From NCBI GenBank assembly GCA_963575645.1, contig OY754475.1:868001-932000 (forward strand): DNA of 64,000 nucleotides, given 5' to 3'. Below, in pieces: positions 45,791 through 58,340 of the stretch (position 1 is its first letter; each line of letters begins with the position of its first letter). The DNA is from Xanthostigma xanthostigma (taxonomy: Eukaryota; Arthropoda; Insecta; Raphidioptera; Raphidiidae). Under the pieces are notes generated by a model, which was given only the letters and a program-made list of their open reading frames with translations, did not search any database and was not told the DNA's origin. Position numbers and translations under genes: made by a program.

Positions 45791-46564
45791 CTGCAACGCA
45801 AAATTTTTGATAATAGACAACAGAGCCATTTTATTTTTAAAGTGAAACTTTTATTCTATCGCCCCGAATTTTTCCGGCCGTCTGTTGCATGTCGCATTAC
45901 AGGCGGCCGCGGAGTAGGGGTAAAGTGAAAGGCGTTTGGAGTAGGCGCTCGGTAGAGCAGTCAAGGCCAATATGGCGGCGCCCATGGTTAGCATCAGCTG
46001 ACCGTGTAGTATGTATAACACATAGTCAGTCTGTCATGCGGGCAAGTGCTGTACAGTGTTTACATGTTTTTATTCGTGTATTCATGTGAATATTGTTGTT
46101 TATAATTAATCGTGATGGATAAGTGTCTACAATCCAACGCCTATACAATCCAATAAAAGTTTCACTTGCGTCGTGGTTTCTTAAAACCACACAACTATTT
46201 TTTTGTTCTCTGTTTAATGACTCTCGTATAAAAAAAACAAACAAACAATTGACTCAACAGTAAACATGAAATTTTATGATGAAAACTTAAAAATTTACTC
46301 AACACTTAATTATAGCACCTAAAAAAAAAACGTTTCTTAGATAAAATCTTAAACCGGTGCAAATTCTAACACGTCGTGAAAATCACGTAACTATAGATAA
46401 AGATATTATCGTAACCTATAATCGATCAATTTAAAAGATAATTGCGTGTTTAAATATCAAAGTAATATATAGACACAGATTGCTCACAGCATTAAAACAA
46501 AAGCAAACGAATAAAGCCGAAGTCTCCCGATGTGGTAAATTTCAATGAAAATTGAATCAGGGCT

Positions 46565-46945
46565 TTACGATGATAGATAGATTATGCAGATAGTAGAATG
46601 TCTTTCCGATCTATTACCGTGTACGAAACGTCGGACATAGATGAATATATTATTATATAAACATATCGTGAACGCATCGTTGATATAGAAAACGAAAATG
46701 GCCGTCACAGTGGTCAGAACAATAGAACATAAGTTGCCGTCAAATAAATAAAAAAAATTGTATTCAATTGTTTCGGTGTTAAAGTCGCAATAAACCATAT
46801 CAACATATTGTTCAACTGTTTTTGCGCGGCGAACATCAGTCAACTGTTTCTCATCACCGTGTAGCAATGTCACGCATTGGCAATGGTCATTTGTTTTTAT
46901 TAATAAATTACGTTTAGTTTTTATAAATGAATAATTAGTATGCAA
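46565..46945 (-). pseudogene. open frame resembling the end of an insect gustatory receptor (tentative)
   Basis: A 126-codon minus-strand frame contains a hydrophobic stretch, FFYLFDGNLCSIVLTTVTAI, preceded by polar text with a Cys and a Phe-Asn. This layout loosely recalls the last transmembrane helix of insect gustatory receptors (a phenylalanine and polar residue, then a helix with a TTY motif). The TYxxxxxQF signature is not intact, the protein continues too far, and no further receptor exons were found nearby. It may be a receptor fossil or a chance frame. The call rests on memory of the family, not on a search. Confidence 0.2.
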
Positions 46946-47680
46946 ACAATTGAATAACGTTTATTCGACTGACAGACTGTAAATCCTTCTTCTTAAATGA
47001 CCTAAAATTACGTTAACGAGGATAGCCGAGTTCGTATAGGGATTCATTTGTTAACCAGGCGTTTTCAAGAAAGGAATCTTCATTTTTAGGTTCTATTTCG
47101 AGAACCGGTTTAATTTAAAAATGAACTAAAAATATGAAATTTTTCACTATTTGGTGGTGTTAAGAAAAAGAATGATGGGATCCTATATGTATGTAAAGCA
47201 ATTTCTGCAATACTCGATAATTCATAACATGCCCCAAAATTCCTTTTTTTTTTCACCTTATTATCTCCACGAGAGAAAAGACTTCAACCGAGGAAAACCT
47301 TAATGATAATTTTATGTAGAGATCCACGGAACATTTATTTTGTAAAAAAAACAACTCAGTAAAAAATTCATAAATACAAAAGCGCACATTATAAATGCCA
47401 CAGCACAGCGCTAATTAGTTGTTATTTATTAGTTTTGATAATTATTATTAAAATTATTAACTGTAACCCTTTTTGGCTAACTGTATAATTAAAATGCATT
47501 TAATTAACAAAACTTTTCTACGCGAGAAGGAAGACTCGATGATTCAGAAATTATTCTGAACTTCCTTAGGTCACATAGTCACTGGCGTAACAATATGGTG
47601 GCATGACGGGCAAAATGTCACGGATCAAAGCCGTAGGCAGGGTTCAACCCCCCCCCCTTAATGCTTTAGCCAATCCAATG

Positions 47681-47796
47681 AGCACAGGCGCAGCTCTGTA
47701 TCTTGTCTAGTTTCGGAGATAATCGAGTTTGAAATTTTCAAACTTTAAACGCTCATAACTTCGAAACCAGAAGAGATACAGTTCTGCGCTTGTGCT
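47681..47796. repeat. imperfect palindrome after a C10 run
   Basis: AGCACAGGCGCAGCTCTGTA pairs with TACAGTTCTGCGCTTGTGCT over about 50 bases per arm. A run of ten C lies at 47648-47657. Confidence 0.75.
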
Positions 47797-50700
47797 TATT
47801 CGATTCAGCGCACTTTTTTCTATAAGGTCAAGTAATTTCAGGCATATCCGTGACACTTTTATATTTTCCAAAAAATTGAAAAAATTGAAGTTTTTCGATG
47901 TTTTCGCAAATAGGCGGCTTTTTGAGGCACTATGAGCCTACAATAGCTACAGACTTCTAGGTACGCTCATCGTGATGTCGAGATCAGTCCAGAGATCGTT
48001 GTCCCGCGCTTTATTTCTGGTGACAATCCGCGTCGGTTGCCTTTTAATTATTTTTTTTATTTAAGTTAAACTATACTACAATAAGCATATATTATAATTT
48101 TACATAAATTACTTATTGTTTCTGGTCCAGAATTCGACATAACACCCCCCACCCCCTGCGCCCCGAAGTGAATTCCTGGCCTTGCTTCGCTCAAGTACAT
48201 TTTAATAAAAGCTTTTTTTGTATAAGTACATCAGTTGTAACTGATGGTAATATTCTTTCTACATTTAAGGAACGCCAAGCGACATTTTTAAGGTAGATTC
48301 ACTGTAAACTGTAACTCTAAAAAACGCACAAAACCTTGATCTTTAAACAAGAAGAATATTTTTCCCACACTTCAAACGAATATAGCACAAAGTATAATAA
48401 ATAATAGTATCAAGAATCACGATCTTTACAGCACGTCCTAAGTCATAATTATAAAATTTTATAATACATATACTTATTAATAAAATTATTAAACACGAAA
48501 GACAAAAAAAAAACAGCCGGAAACATTTCATTTTACTTGCCCTTGACTTTTCAGAAATTTTTCTGTTACAATTTCACAACGCGTGCTTGGAAATTCTTTC
48601 TTAAAAAAACAATAAGCCAATTATTTCTAAACAAACATATCTCCACACCACGCCTAAACGTACGACCTTGAGTCTTAAATAATAAAATCGCATCGGCGCG
48701 TAAAAGTAATCGTTTATTGGAGGTGGTGTATAGATCTTCTTCTGTTTTGTACTAAAGCGAAAGGTTAACGGTGCAAGTGTAGGATGCCGTAAAATATGGG
48801 CGAGGCTATATCTATTTTGTGTTGTCCAACACTTCATTTGTTTATTTCTTATATGTTCACTTGTTTTATATAGCCGGATTATGTCGTCTTAAAGATTTTA
48901 ACTGTTATTTTGACCATCCAATTCATTTACGTGTCGCTTCTTTTAAACGAGATCCTTATGTGTTGTCCGCAGGGGCGGCTCTGAACTTTTTTCAGTGTTT
49001 GGTTCCTCTAGTCGCCACCTTTTGAATCAATATTCAATTCTAATTTTCCAAAAAATAAATAACAATTCGATTTTGAAAAGTAACGATGGCAGTCGAGTAT
49101 TTATTTTCCAAATTAGTTTCGGCGCCCTTCTTGGCCAGGAGCTTAGAAGATTAAGGAGGTTGAGCCGTTTTACGAAGATAATGAAAAAAATCTGAAATAA
49201 AGTTTTTTTAATAGATTTTTTTATAACAAAATTTTCTGTAAAAAATCCAAAATCATTATTTATAAAGTCAAAATTTAAAAAAAAACTTTTACATGTAGTC
49301 TTATGGAAAATATGTCAATCTAGCATGCAAACGGTACATTTTAATTTTTTGCAAATAACCAAATAATGTCAGCAGTTCCAAAAACTAACTATGTAAAGCA
49401 TTGATGTCTTACGCATATTTTAATATTTTTTTCAATTTAATTAGGAGACTTTTAATCAATAAAAAAAATTATTAAACCTCAGCACTTTTCAATTATGGAC
49501 TTTTATTCTTGACAATTTTTACTGAATTTTCAACTTTTTAATGATTTAATTTTAATTCTTATTATTACTAATTTCTTTTTTAAATTATTTAGGTACTGCA
49601 AATAATATGTAAAATACAAATATTTACATAAATTTATTTTTCTAACCTAACTTTGTACAAATTAACTAAAATACTGAAATAATTAATAATATTAAAAAAA
49701 AAATATTTATTATGACAATAATTTATTGGTATCATCGACTTAGACCCTTTTGTAAAAATTTATTATGGAAAAGTTCCCATTTAGAATTCGACTTACTTTT
49801 GATTGGGACTGTAACGGATCAACCTCTTTTAGTGTGATTTTTTCACAAAATTATTAGCACCCCAAAAGACGCTCCTTCAAATTGCAGAATTGCATTTTGA
49901 ACTGAAAAACCCTGTATTACTATTACAACACGCAACAAGACAGGTTTTTTGTGTTTATTAACTATCTCACGTAACAACTTTTTTTATACATTTTTTCAGA
50001 CGCGCTAGTTCTAAGGGTCAAAATTTGTATTCACTCTAAATCTTAAAAAAGAGACATGTTTATTATATTATTTATAAGGACACGCCTGAGTCACAGCTAA
50101 ATCACGGTTCACATTCCAATGCCTATACGACATGATAAAGTCACTTTAAACTCGCAAGAAATGTTTTAGCAAAATAATGCATAACATAGAAAGAAAAGAA
50201 AAAAAACTTAACACTATTGCGAACTTAGAATAATAAACTTCGATGTATTATTCATAATTATATTCAATATTTATTGTTGATAATAATACATAATGAATTA
50301 TTTCGAACGGCTTCAAGTTCGGGTTGTGAGCGACTTCAATGAGCCAGTAAGCAAGCGCCCTATATAAACATCATACATACTCAATGCTATTATTAAACTT
50401 CAATGCTCGCGTAGACGACGAACCCACATTTTTGACGTTCTATTTTTTTAACAGTTTTATGATGTAGAGCGATGCAGTTTGACTATATTTAATTGGTGTC
50501 TTTTGTTTTTAAGGGTTCGAGGGCGTAGTTAAAAGTTGTACCTATACTACTAGGTACACAAAAGAATAAATCTTTTACCCACTCTTGTGTCAAAATCATT
50601 AGTGGTTGATGGAGCAAGGTTATGTACAGAGCTAATTAAATACACCTGTCCTTAAACGTTAAAAGTAATTTTCTGCAATAAAACTTTACTAAAATTATAA

Positions 50701-51324
50701 TAAATATATTATTAATTTTATGTTTGAATTCATTAGGCTACTCTTTTTTATTTACCTGTTAAAATATATATTTAAATTGGGTCATGTTCTTTCTGCCAGG
50801 CCTGTACCATAGACCAGCTAAAATCTAACCCAAGTGATTTCAAACATCCAAGGCTTTATAATTTCGAAATAGATGACGTCAGTTTCATTTGAACTTTACA
50901 GCGCCAAAAATTAATCATACTTTGTTCGCGGAATCGAGATAAGAAATTTCCTTCTCATTTAATAGCTTACGGATATTAATATCGGGCACACAATACGATT
51001 GTATTTCCTGCATATTTATTTTTTTTTATCTCTAATTTTAGTATATAACAAGGGCCTGGCCGATCAAAAGATAATATTTGTATATTATACGCCAACTTTG
51101 AGTTCGCCATTTTGTATTACTCAATATTTGATTGTCTATTGTTTCGTTGTTAGCTTGTTTCACAAAAGACACAGCAAGTAGGCATTTTACGCAAAGGCGT
51201 TTACCGACGAAACAAAATTAATGGAATATACCTATTATTATAATTGATTATTTATATCTTTATTGAATAGTGATTTCTTAATTTAAACAAAACACTGTCT
51301 CACACAATCCGGAGCAATAAATCT

Positions 51325-51798
51325 ATCATATATATTAATACGCTAAGGTTTAAGATGTTTGCCTCCCTTTTTAGAAAAAACACACAATTTCTCCACATAA
51401 ATTATATATCATTTTACAGATAATTGCTTGCTCTACTGACATCGACAACTAAAAAATTTATTATTGCTATTGTTTTTGTAAATTAATTAAACTCTGAACA
51501 ATGTCTGCTATCTGACGGCGTAACGTTAACACTTCGATCTGTCATCTGACCTTTATATTGTATATACTGCATACTGCCATCTGACGGGCAACGCTGAACA
51601 ACGCTTTTGCTACTTGCGCCTCTATATGACAATTTTAGTAAAATATTTCTTTTACAACAAAAAGAAGAGCGTTATAAGCAGTGTGCAAAATTAGAAACGA
51701 ATTGAATACCTGCAATTATATTTAAAAAAAATTTTGTAAAGTGATAATTATTATACTTACCTATATTTAGTGCGGATAATTTTCACAGGTCACGCTAG
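51325..51798 (+). mobile_element. Helitron-like non-autonomous repeat, copy 2
   Basis: Aligns end to end with 19178-19648 with few differences and ends CACGCTAG|T. Confidence 0.65.
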
Positions 51799-52308
51799 TA
51801 ATATATAAGAGATTTTTCAAAATGGACGTACAACATTTTCTATGAGAAGTATGTACCTATAGCAGTTTTCCAGTTGCGTATTTTTGCTATTTTTTTCAAT
51901 ATTTCTACCTCTTTGTAAAGCTAGGTGAGTCTTCCAATTAAGACAAACCATAAATAATAATATGTAATCACGTCGTTTGAAATATTTCTCAGAAGGCGTA
52001 ATCGTCCATAAATTTTAATTAGGATTTTTATTTCCGATAATACAGCCGCTCTATAAGCAAGCACCTACTTATATATTTAAATTAATTAATTATTTTTTGT
52101 GATAGAGTTGTCGCGTTTTTTTTTTATTCCATGGGAACTTTATTACGAAGTGACATATTATAAAAATCGACGAAATAATGCTCACGTTTTATATGCAACT
52201 GTTTTAATTAAATTATTCTAATTATTTCAAACGACTGTATCTCAATTTAAAATAGCCATTGTTGTGTCATGCGCGTTGACAAATTTATGAACTGCTTTGC
52301 TTTATTTA

Positions 52309-52748
52309 AGGCCGCCGCACACGAGGCTAGAAACGCTGCTAGTTTTGCTAGCCGGTAGGCTGAGTACGAAGCTAGAAATGACAGCGGACTGTTCTGCTAG
52401 CTCACAAGATAGGTTTTAAAATTAGAACAAGGGCTATTTTTTTCCCTGCGAGATTTGCTGCTAGGTATGAGCAAGAACCAATCAGGAAGCAGTATCGTGT
52501 CACGTGGGCAATTGAACAAACACCCACAAACCAACATGGCGTCATTCTGCTCAGAGTCAGACAACAGACACGTTTTGCTCTGTGTTTATATTCGAACTGT
52601 CACATGCGCGTGCACCAGATCTATCCTCAAATCAAGCATGAAAAATAGTCTCGTGTGAAAGCAATCAAGAAAACCAGCGCTAGAAAACTAGTATAGGCAA
52701 ATCTAACAAAGAATCTAGCAGCGTTTCTAGCCTTGTGGCAAGCGGCCT
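52309..52748. mobile_element. Harbinger-like MITE
   Basis: The 440-bp element has ends AGGCCGCCGCACACGAGGC and GCCTTGTGGCAAGCGGCCT, flanked by TTA on both sides. The next inner segments (TAGAAACGCTGCTAG and CTAGCAGCGTTTCTA) are exact complements. Confidence 0.88.
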
Positions 52749-55505
52749 TTACTCAACTGTGACTTATTGTAAAATTATATTCTTTTATTCTACTTAAATA
52801 TTACTTTAGTATTATAACTTTTTTTATATCATAAGATATCATACTATACGCGAGTGATCTTCGGTCGAACGGTTGACGCAATCGAAGAGGTCGAAGAGGA
52901 TTTGAATTGGTTCGTGTTTTGCCGAAGACTTGGTCGGCTCACTCCGTGCATTATGATAACTTCAATTACGATGTGAAGAATATTGAGATATAAGAGAGAT
53001 AGCGATCTTTCAGAGAGACCTTGCTGTTAGAAAAGAGCGTGAAAATTGTATAATATTAAAAATTGTTAAACGAACGAGCTATGGCTGCAGCAGTAAATCA
53101 TTCGATTGCGGCATATTTTTCGCTCGCACAAAATACAAAAGAAACGACTACGAAAATATGTAAATGTTATTTTGGGAATAAAGTTATATTAAAAAATTGT
53201 ACGGAGAGTTCGCAAACGTCCATAATTAAGCGTCTTCATATATAGTAGATATTATTTTTAACAGCAAATAAAATAAATAATCCTTTCATTGAAATGCCAT
53301 CTAAATGATTTTTTGTTGATAATTTTCTATTGCAAACTCACGGCTCCCAAATTTTTATCTGAGAACTGGCGAAAGTATAATTTTGATTTTCATTAATAAA
53401 TTAAAAATGCGCATCAAATACTTGATTTGCTTTGTTTTCTATTTTTTAAATGTCATCATTACATTCGACGCAAAAACAGTTTATCTTTGAATAAAAAAAA
53501 ATGTTACGCATCATTGCAGATGTTCGTAGACACACTGTACTTTAGAAATAACAAGATTATAAATTGTTTAGACAATGACAAATAACATAACAAGGCAAGA
53601 CGTAGCATCCGTGTAACAATGTTACAAATTAACATTAAAATGTAACATAAAAGATAAATATTTATGTCAAGTAACACCTGTCAGTGACGTAGTGACTGAG
53701 AAAGTCATCTTTGAGCTACGACCCGGTGCTCTCGGAGCCCTGGCTTTAGTGAAAAATTGCAGATCAGTTTTTCTGAATTTAAAAAAAAGATTAACTGCGT
53801 TTTACAGAGGAAAAATAACCTGAGTCGTTTTCCTTTGTTTTTGTTCAGTGGAAAACAAAACGCATCAATAATAAACATGGCGGATAGTGAACAGCTGATT
53901 TTTTAGGTTAGGAAAACTAAACTGAGTCGTTGTTTCTAGCTACCTAGGTAATGTTTCCACAGAAACTTTCCAGTAGTTAAACTATTTGTCTATATTTGCA
54001 TTGTGTTATGTTAATTTCATAAATATTAAAACCGAAATATGTGCATTTTGTTTTTAATTAATTAATTCAGATGGTTTTTTGTTTTAATTTTACAACACGC
54101 AAAAATGTGAAATGATCAATGACTCAAATAAAAATGATTTTTCTCACGAAGATTAAGTATTTGTCTTGTTTAAATTAAAACTAGTTACAATTTCGTTTTA
54201 TAAACTACAGTAAAATCGTTTATTTTTTCTTGAAAGAAACCAAAAAAAAATCAGTTTTTATACTTTGTTATTTGTATGTACAGATGGAGCCCTAACTTAT
54301 CGATCATACGACACGAGTACGTGTTATTCGAAATGTTTATTTTTTCCTAACAGGTTTGTTAAATTTAAATCGTTAATTTTTGAAATAATCTGAGTCCTGA
54401 GTCACAATCTGTAAGTTTGTGCACTGTTAAAAATCCGAATTGTTCGTTTCTTGTAACAACGTAAGTCGAAATTCGCATGCAATCTTATTAATAAACAAAA
54501 TAGAAACGAACAAATCTATAACAATTTGTCTGCGCAAATATTCGTGACAAAACGTTATAAAAACATTTTAATGAATCGTTTTAAAAAAATTGCAATTAAC
54601 AAACGTGTTTAATAATAGAATCCGAAAGTGATTCTATTATTAAATGATTTCTTTTTATAAACACGGCTTAGCGTTTGTAGGCCCGTATAGCAGGAGCCAA
54701 GAAGTTCCTGCAGGATTGTTTTTAATCACATAGTATTCTTTGTATGTATATGCGTACTAGGCTAGTTTTGCCGCTAGATTTGACACTGGTTCTTAAATTT
54801 TGATACCTTACTATGTCTAGTTTATCAAAATATAATAGTTTATCGCACTGTCATAAAAAAATATTTTTTAGTTTCTCGATTTCATTGTCTTTTGGGTGCT
54901 ATTCTTAATATAAAAGAAGTGTTCAACCCTGACATTTATTTTTTTTATGTACGACAGTGTCGTAAAAGTCATAAAAAACTACAGTAAATTAATTTTATTT
55001 TTTTATCTTCAGTAATCACACACAATGATATTCAAATTGCTTATAAAGTAATATAATTTTACTTTTCGTTAGCTAACATATTTTCTTTCTTTTTTGTGGT
55101 CATTATTAGTCATCAGCCTATTTTTAATGTATTAATTAATAATTAATTAACCGTCCATTAAAGCTGTGCAATAAATTACCTAAGTATATAATAAAAATAC
55201 GACGAATCAAGCAAAACAGTAATACGTGTAATTAAATACAAGGATATGTAATTTTCAGACTAACCCTCCGTCTGTGTTTTGAAAATAGTTAATTTTAACG
55301 TAACAGAATTTCATCTAAATTCTAAATAATAAATATGCTTATAATTTTTTTACATAAAATGATACTAATTATCTAGAGCTAGAAATAATTAATTAGGTAT
55401 TTAATTCGCTAATAACGGAGCAAAAAAAAAAGGAAACAGTAATAATAAAAACAAAGTGCTATTTGATTTACGTAATTATAATTTCGCAAAATTTATAATA
55501 GACGG

Positions 55506-55807
55506 AGAGCTAGCTACGGAGAAAATAGGTGACTCGGTACAGAGCTGAAAATTTGCAGAATAATAGGAGATAGTACAATTAAGTAGGGAAAAAATTGCCA
55601 GAAGGCTAGGCGGAAGATAAAGAGCCGCCAGAAGGCGCTAATGTTGCGAAAAATCAGTGCACTTCTGGCAATTGGCGCCTTCTGACGGCTCTTTATCTTC
55701 CGCCTAGCCTTCTGGCAATTTTTTCCCTACTTACTTATACTATCTCCTATTATTCTGCAAATTTTCAGCTCTGCACCGAGTCACCCATTTTCTCCGTAGC
55801 CAGCTCT
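55506..55807. repeat. 302-bp near-perfect hairpin
   Basis: Left arm 55506-55638 and right arm 55674-55807 are reverse complements with few mismatches; the loop is about 35 bases. Starts AGAGCTAGCTACGGAG and ends CTCCGTAGCCAGCTCT. No coding frame. Confidence 0.92.
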
Positions 55808-57110
55808 TAGCCATAAGGTCTTACAGAACTGCACTCAAAGTGCTATAATATGCTTATTTCATTTCATTTTTTACCTAAACATAGAGAGCATAAGATATAC
55901 AAGAGATTAGAGAATAATACTAGAGAGGTAATTCCAGGAACCCTAAATTTGTGATTGGACCACCACATCCTGTCTCTGTGCCAAATTTCAAATTTTTACG
56001 TCAAGTAGTTTCATAGACAACCGCTTGTGGAAGTCGACCAGACACCGTGATTCCATGTAACACCAGAAATAGCTTCGAAAGAGGCGTTTTCCAATCAAAA
56101 ACTGACCATAAACGAAAAAGTGCAAACAGTTATTTTTATGAAGTTGCATTTTAATTATACTAAAATAATAATGAGATGACTGTTAAATAATAGACTGCAA
56201 TAAAAAACATAATATATAAATAATAAGACTTAATTTCGTATACGCAGCCTACTGTTTAAGCATCTTCGGAGTTTGACCTTGAAATTGCGAAGGCGTTTTT
56301 CGTTTTGACTTGACACCGTAATGGCTGTCAGTTTTCATAATTGGCATCCCGTCGACGGGCCTACATTGTCTGAAATATTATTAATGGTATATCTATCGCT
56401 AGTTGAATTGATGACGTCACCTGAGACACGGCATATAGAACTACCAGCAGATTCACTCTGCTGTCGGCACTTTGATGTTTATGATCTTGACCACCGCTTA
56501 AACTTACTACACGACGCGATTGTTTGAATCAGAACAAGCAAGTTGCCTGGGACTTGAACAACAGCTTGGTGGTACATGTGGATGTTTCGAGTGATTTACC
56601 TGTTAAACATTAAGCTGTGTTCTAGATTTCGAATCGACTGTCACATTTATGAAACGTATTTCAAGGCTATTAAAATTCGTCGAGAGATACACACAACCCA
56701 AATCTTTGGAGCAAACCTTTTTGAAGGGTGTTAAAATATATCTTTTGACGGCTGACCCGATTCGATTAGTTCTATAGCAAGACAAAAGCCTCAGACCAAT
56801 GAATAGAGGTTGAAGTTTTGAGGACGATTACAGTGAGAGGAGCTGCAGTGTCAGCTTGGAAGGACTTTTACGAAATATTGTGTAAAAAATGTTTTAACAG
56901 CCTTCTTAGATATTTTAAACACATATAATATCTAATCCGTTATTATCGTAATAGCGGTAAGAAGGTAAATCTTTATGTTTGCATAAAAAATAATAATATG
57001 CTACAGATCCAAGTGGGGAGGATTCATTCATTTTCTGGGTAGGTGTTAAACAGGGCGACGGCAGCTACGTTCAGCGAGCCATGCTTTAGTTAGAATATTT
57101 TCTATTGAAT

Positions 57111-57503
57111 ATATCGTCGTTGGTTCTGTAATACCTCTAATGTGCAAAAAGTATAATTTACAGGAAAGGTCAAAAAGTGGTTATTTCAGCAATGGATGGT
57201 AAGAACTAGCAATTTCAGAGGTATATTACTAATTCATACTTATCTTCACTTATACATGTTTAATTAAGACGAAGTATTTTCTTAAAAAAATATTTAACGT
57301 TAATTTCGGATTTCTTGGCACATGGGAGGAATTATTTGATACAACTTTTCACATAAGAGTTACTTCCCCTTGTTGGTTACTGTAAAATTAATTTGGAGGT
57401 ATTACTAGTGTATAGAGCTCCGTTTCCTGAATCTTTCCATCTAAAAAACGTAAAATTTACGAACTATGCACATAAGAGCTATTACAGAACCAACGACGAT
57501 ATG
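57111..57503. mobile_element. MITE-like element with about 32-bp inverted ends
   Basis: ATATCGTCGTTGGTTCTGTA at the left and TACAGAACCAACGACGATAT at the right are exact complements; the pairing continues weakly inwards. Confidence 0.8.
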
Positions 57504-57659
57504 TTCCTCTGTAAAAAAATACTTATAGAAGAGCTACTGACCCAACGAGTACCTATACTTCTATCTTAGAACATCAGTCTGAAGTAATTATCCTGTCAAC
57601 ATTAATCTTAAGATTTAGATGAGTTTAGTTACAGTTAGTAATTATAATATATTGTTTAT

Positions 57660-57722
57660 AGTAACACAGTCCGCCGCGAGAGTGGAAAGATTCGGGGTTC
57701 GTATCCCGACGGTGACATTGTT
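57660..57722 (+). mobile_element. tRNA-like SINE fragment
   Basis: GGGGTTCGTATCCCGACGG contains a near-consensus RNA polymerase III B box. It ends GTGACATTGTTTG like the other copies. No full cloverleaf could be drawn, so it is not called a tRNA. Confidence 0.5.
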
Positions 57723-58233
57723 TGAAAAAATAAACTAATTTTTCTATGTTGATAGCATTGTAACAATGGGTGTTTCTTAACAATTGTAGCAAACAGTAGC
57801 TACTGTAAACATTAATCTTAAGAACTCTCGTTTACTGACAAAGCCTTTGAAGCTCTTTAACTTTATTGCTGCTTCTGCGATTCGCTGTTCCTCTTTTGTT
57901 ATAAACAAACCCATCACGATGTTACAAATAAGATCGTTGTATAAGGAAAACAAATGCTTGCTGGGCACATCCAATATTATATGCGCGTCTCTTTCTGGTA
58001 CGTGACTATAAGCATATACTTTTTACGACGACCCTCTCTGTTCAACATCTGCTTTTTGCATTCGGGTGGGACAAGACGTATGTATTTTTTTTGAATTTTC
58101 AAAATCTACACGCGTATGTTTTGCCTTGTCTTTCTTGTACGATTGTACTATAGACGTGTCTTTTTCTGTTTATACAAATTAGAGTTAGAAATTTTGTCTT
58201 TTTCTTTTGCGACTGCGTGGGAAATGGTAACAA

Positions 58234-58240
58234 TATAAAT
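58234..58240 (+). promoter_or_regulatory. TATA box of the second RR-1 cuticle gene
   Basis: TATAAAT lies 107 bp upstream of the ATG, with a likely start near CAATTCAATT at about 58265. Confidence 0.7.
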
Positions 58241-58340
58241 ACATAGAGATCAGTTATGAATCTTGACAATTCAATTTAAACTCGATTGTTGGAACTGTGT
58301 TGTTAATTTTTGTGTTGTGTTTCAAAAAGCGTGCCAAAAC

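Larger units (their letters stand above)
43461..58233. other. about 14.8-kb gene-poor region between CEP78 and the second cuticle gene
   Basis: Holds MITEs (43733, 44891, 52309), repeat copies (45421, 45640, 51325), hairpins (47681, 55506, 57111) and an SINE-like piece (57660). Single items of doubtful meaning are a CpG-rich block at 45880-45990, a receptor-like frame at 46565-46945, a TATA-like CTATATAAACATC at 50360, and a weak open frame at 53063-53245. The rest is AT-rich without recognisable genes. Confidence 0.6.

Noticed and set aside
50355-50400. TATA-containing promoter (CTATATAAACATCATAC)
   Set aside because: No spliced or unspliced coding sequence with a signal peptide or domain was found within about 1 kb on either strand; TATA-like words are frequent in this AT-rich DNA.
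53063-53245. BED-finger/hAT transposase remnant (TTKICKCYFGNK...TSIIKRLH)
   Set aside because: Cysteine spacing is wrong and there is no extended transposase similarity; too weak to annotate.
57660-57722. tRNA gene
   Set aside because: It has a B-box-like GGTTCGTATCCC but no convincing acceptor stem, and similar ends occur at 12957, 26475 and 34966, so SINE-derived.
57777-57974. 65-codon minus-strand frame (MDVPSKHLFSLYND...)
   Set aside because: No family resemblance and no visible splice partners; left as chance although the composition looks protein-like.
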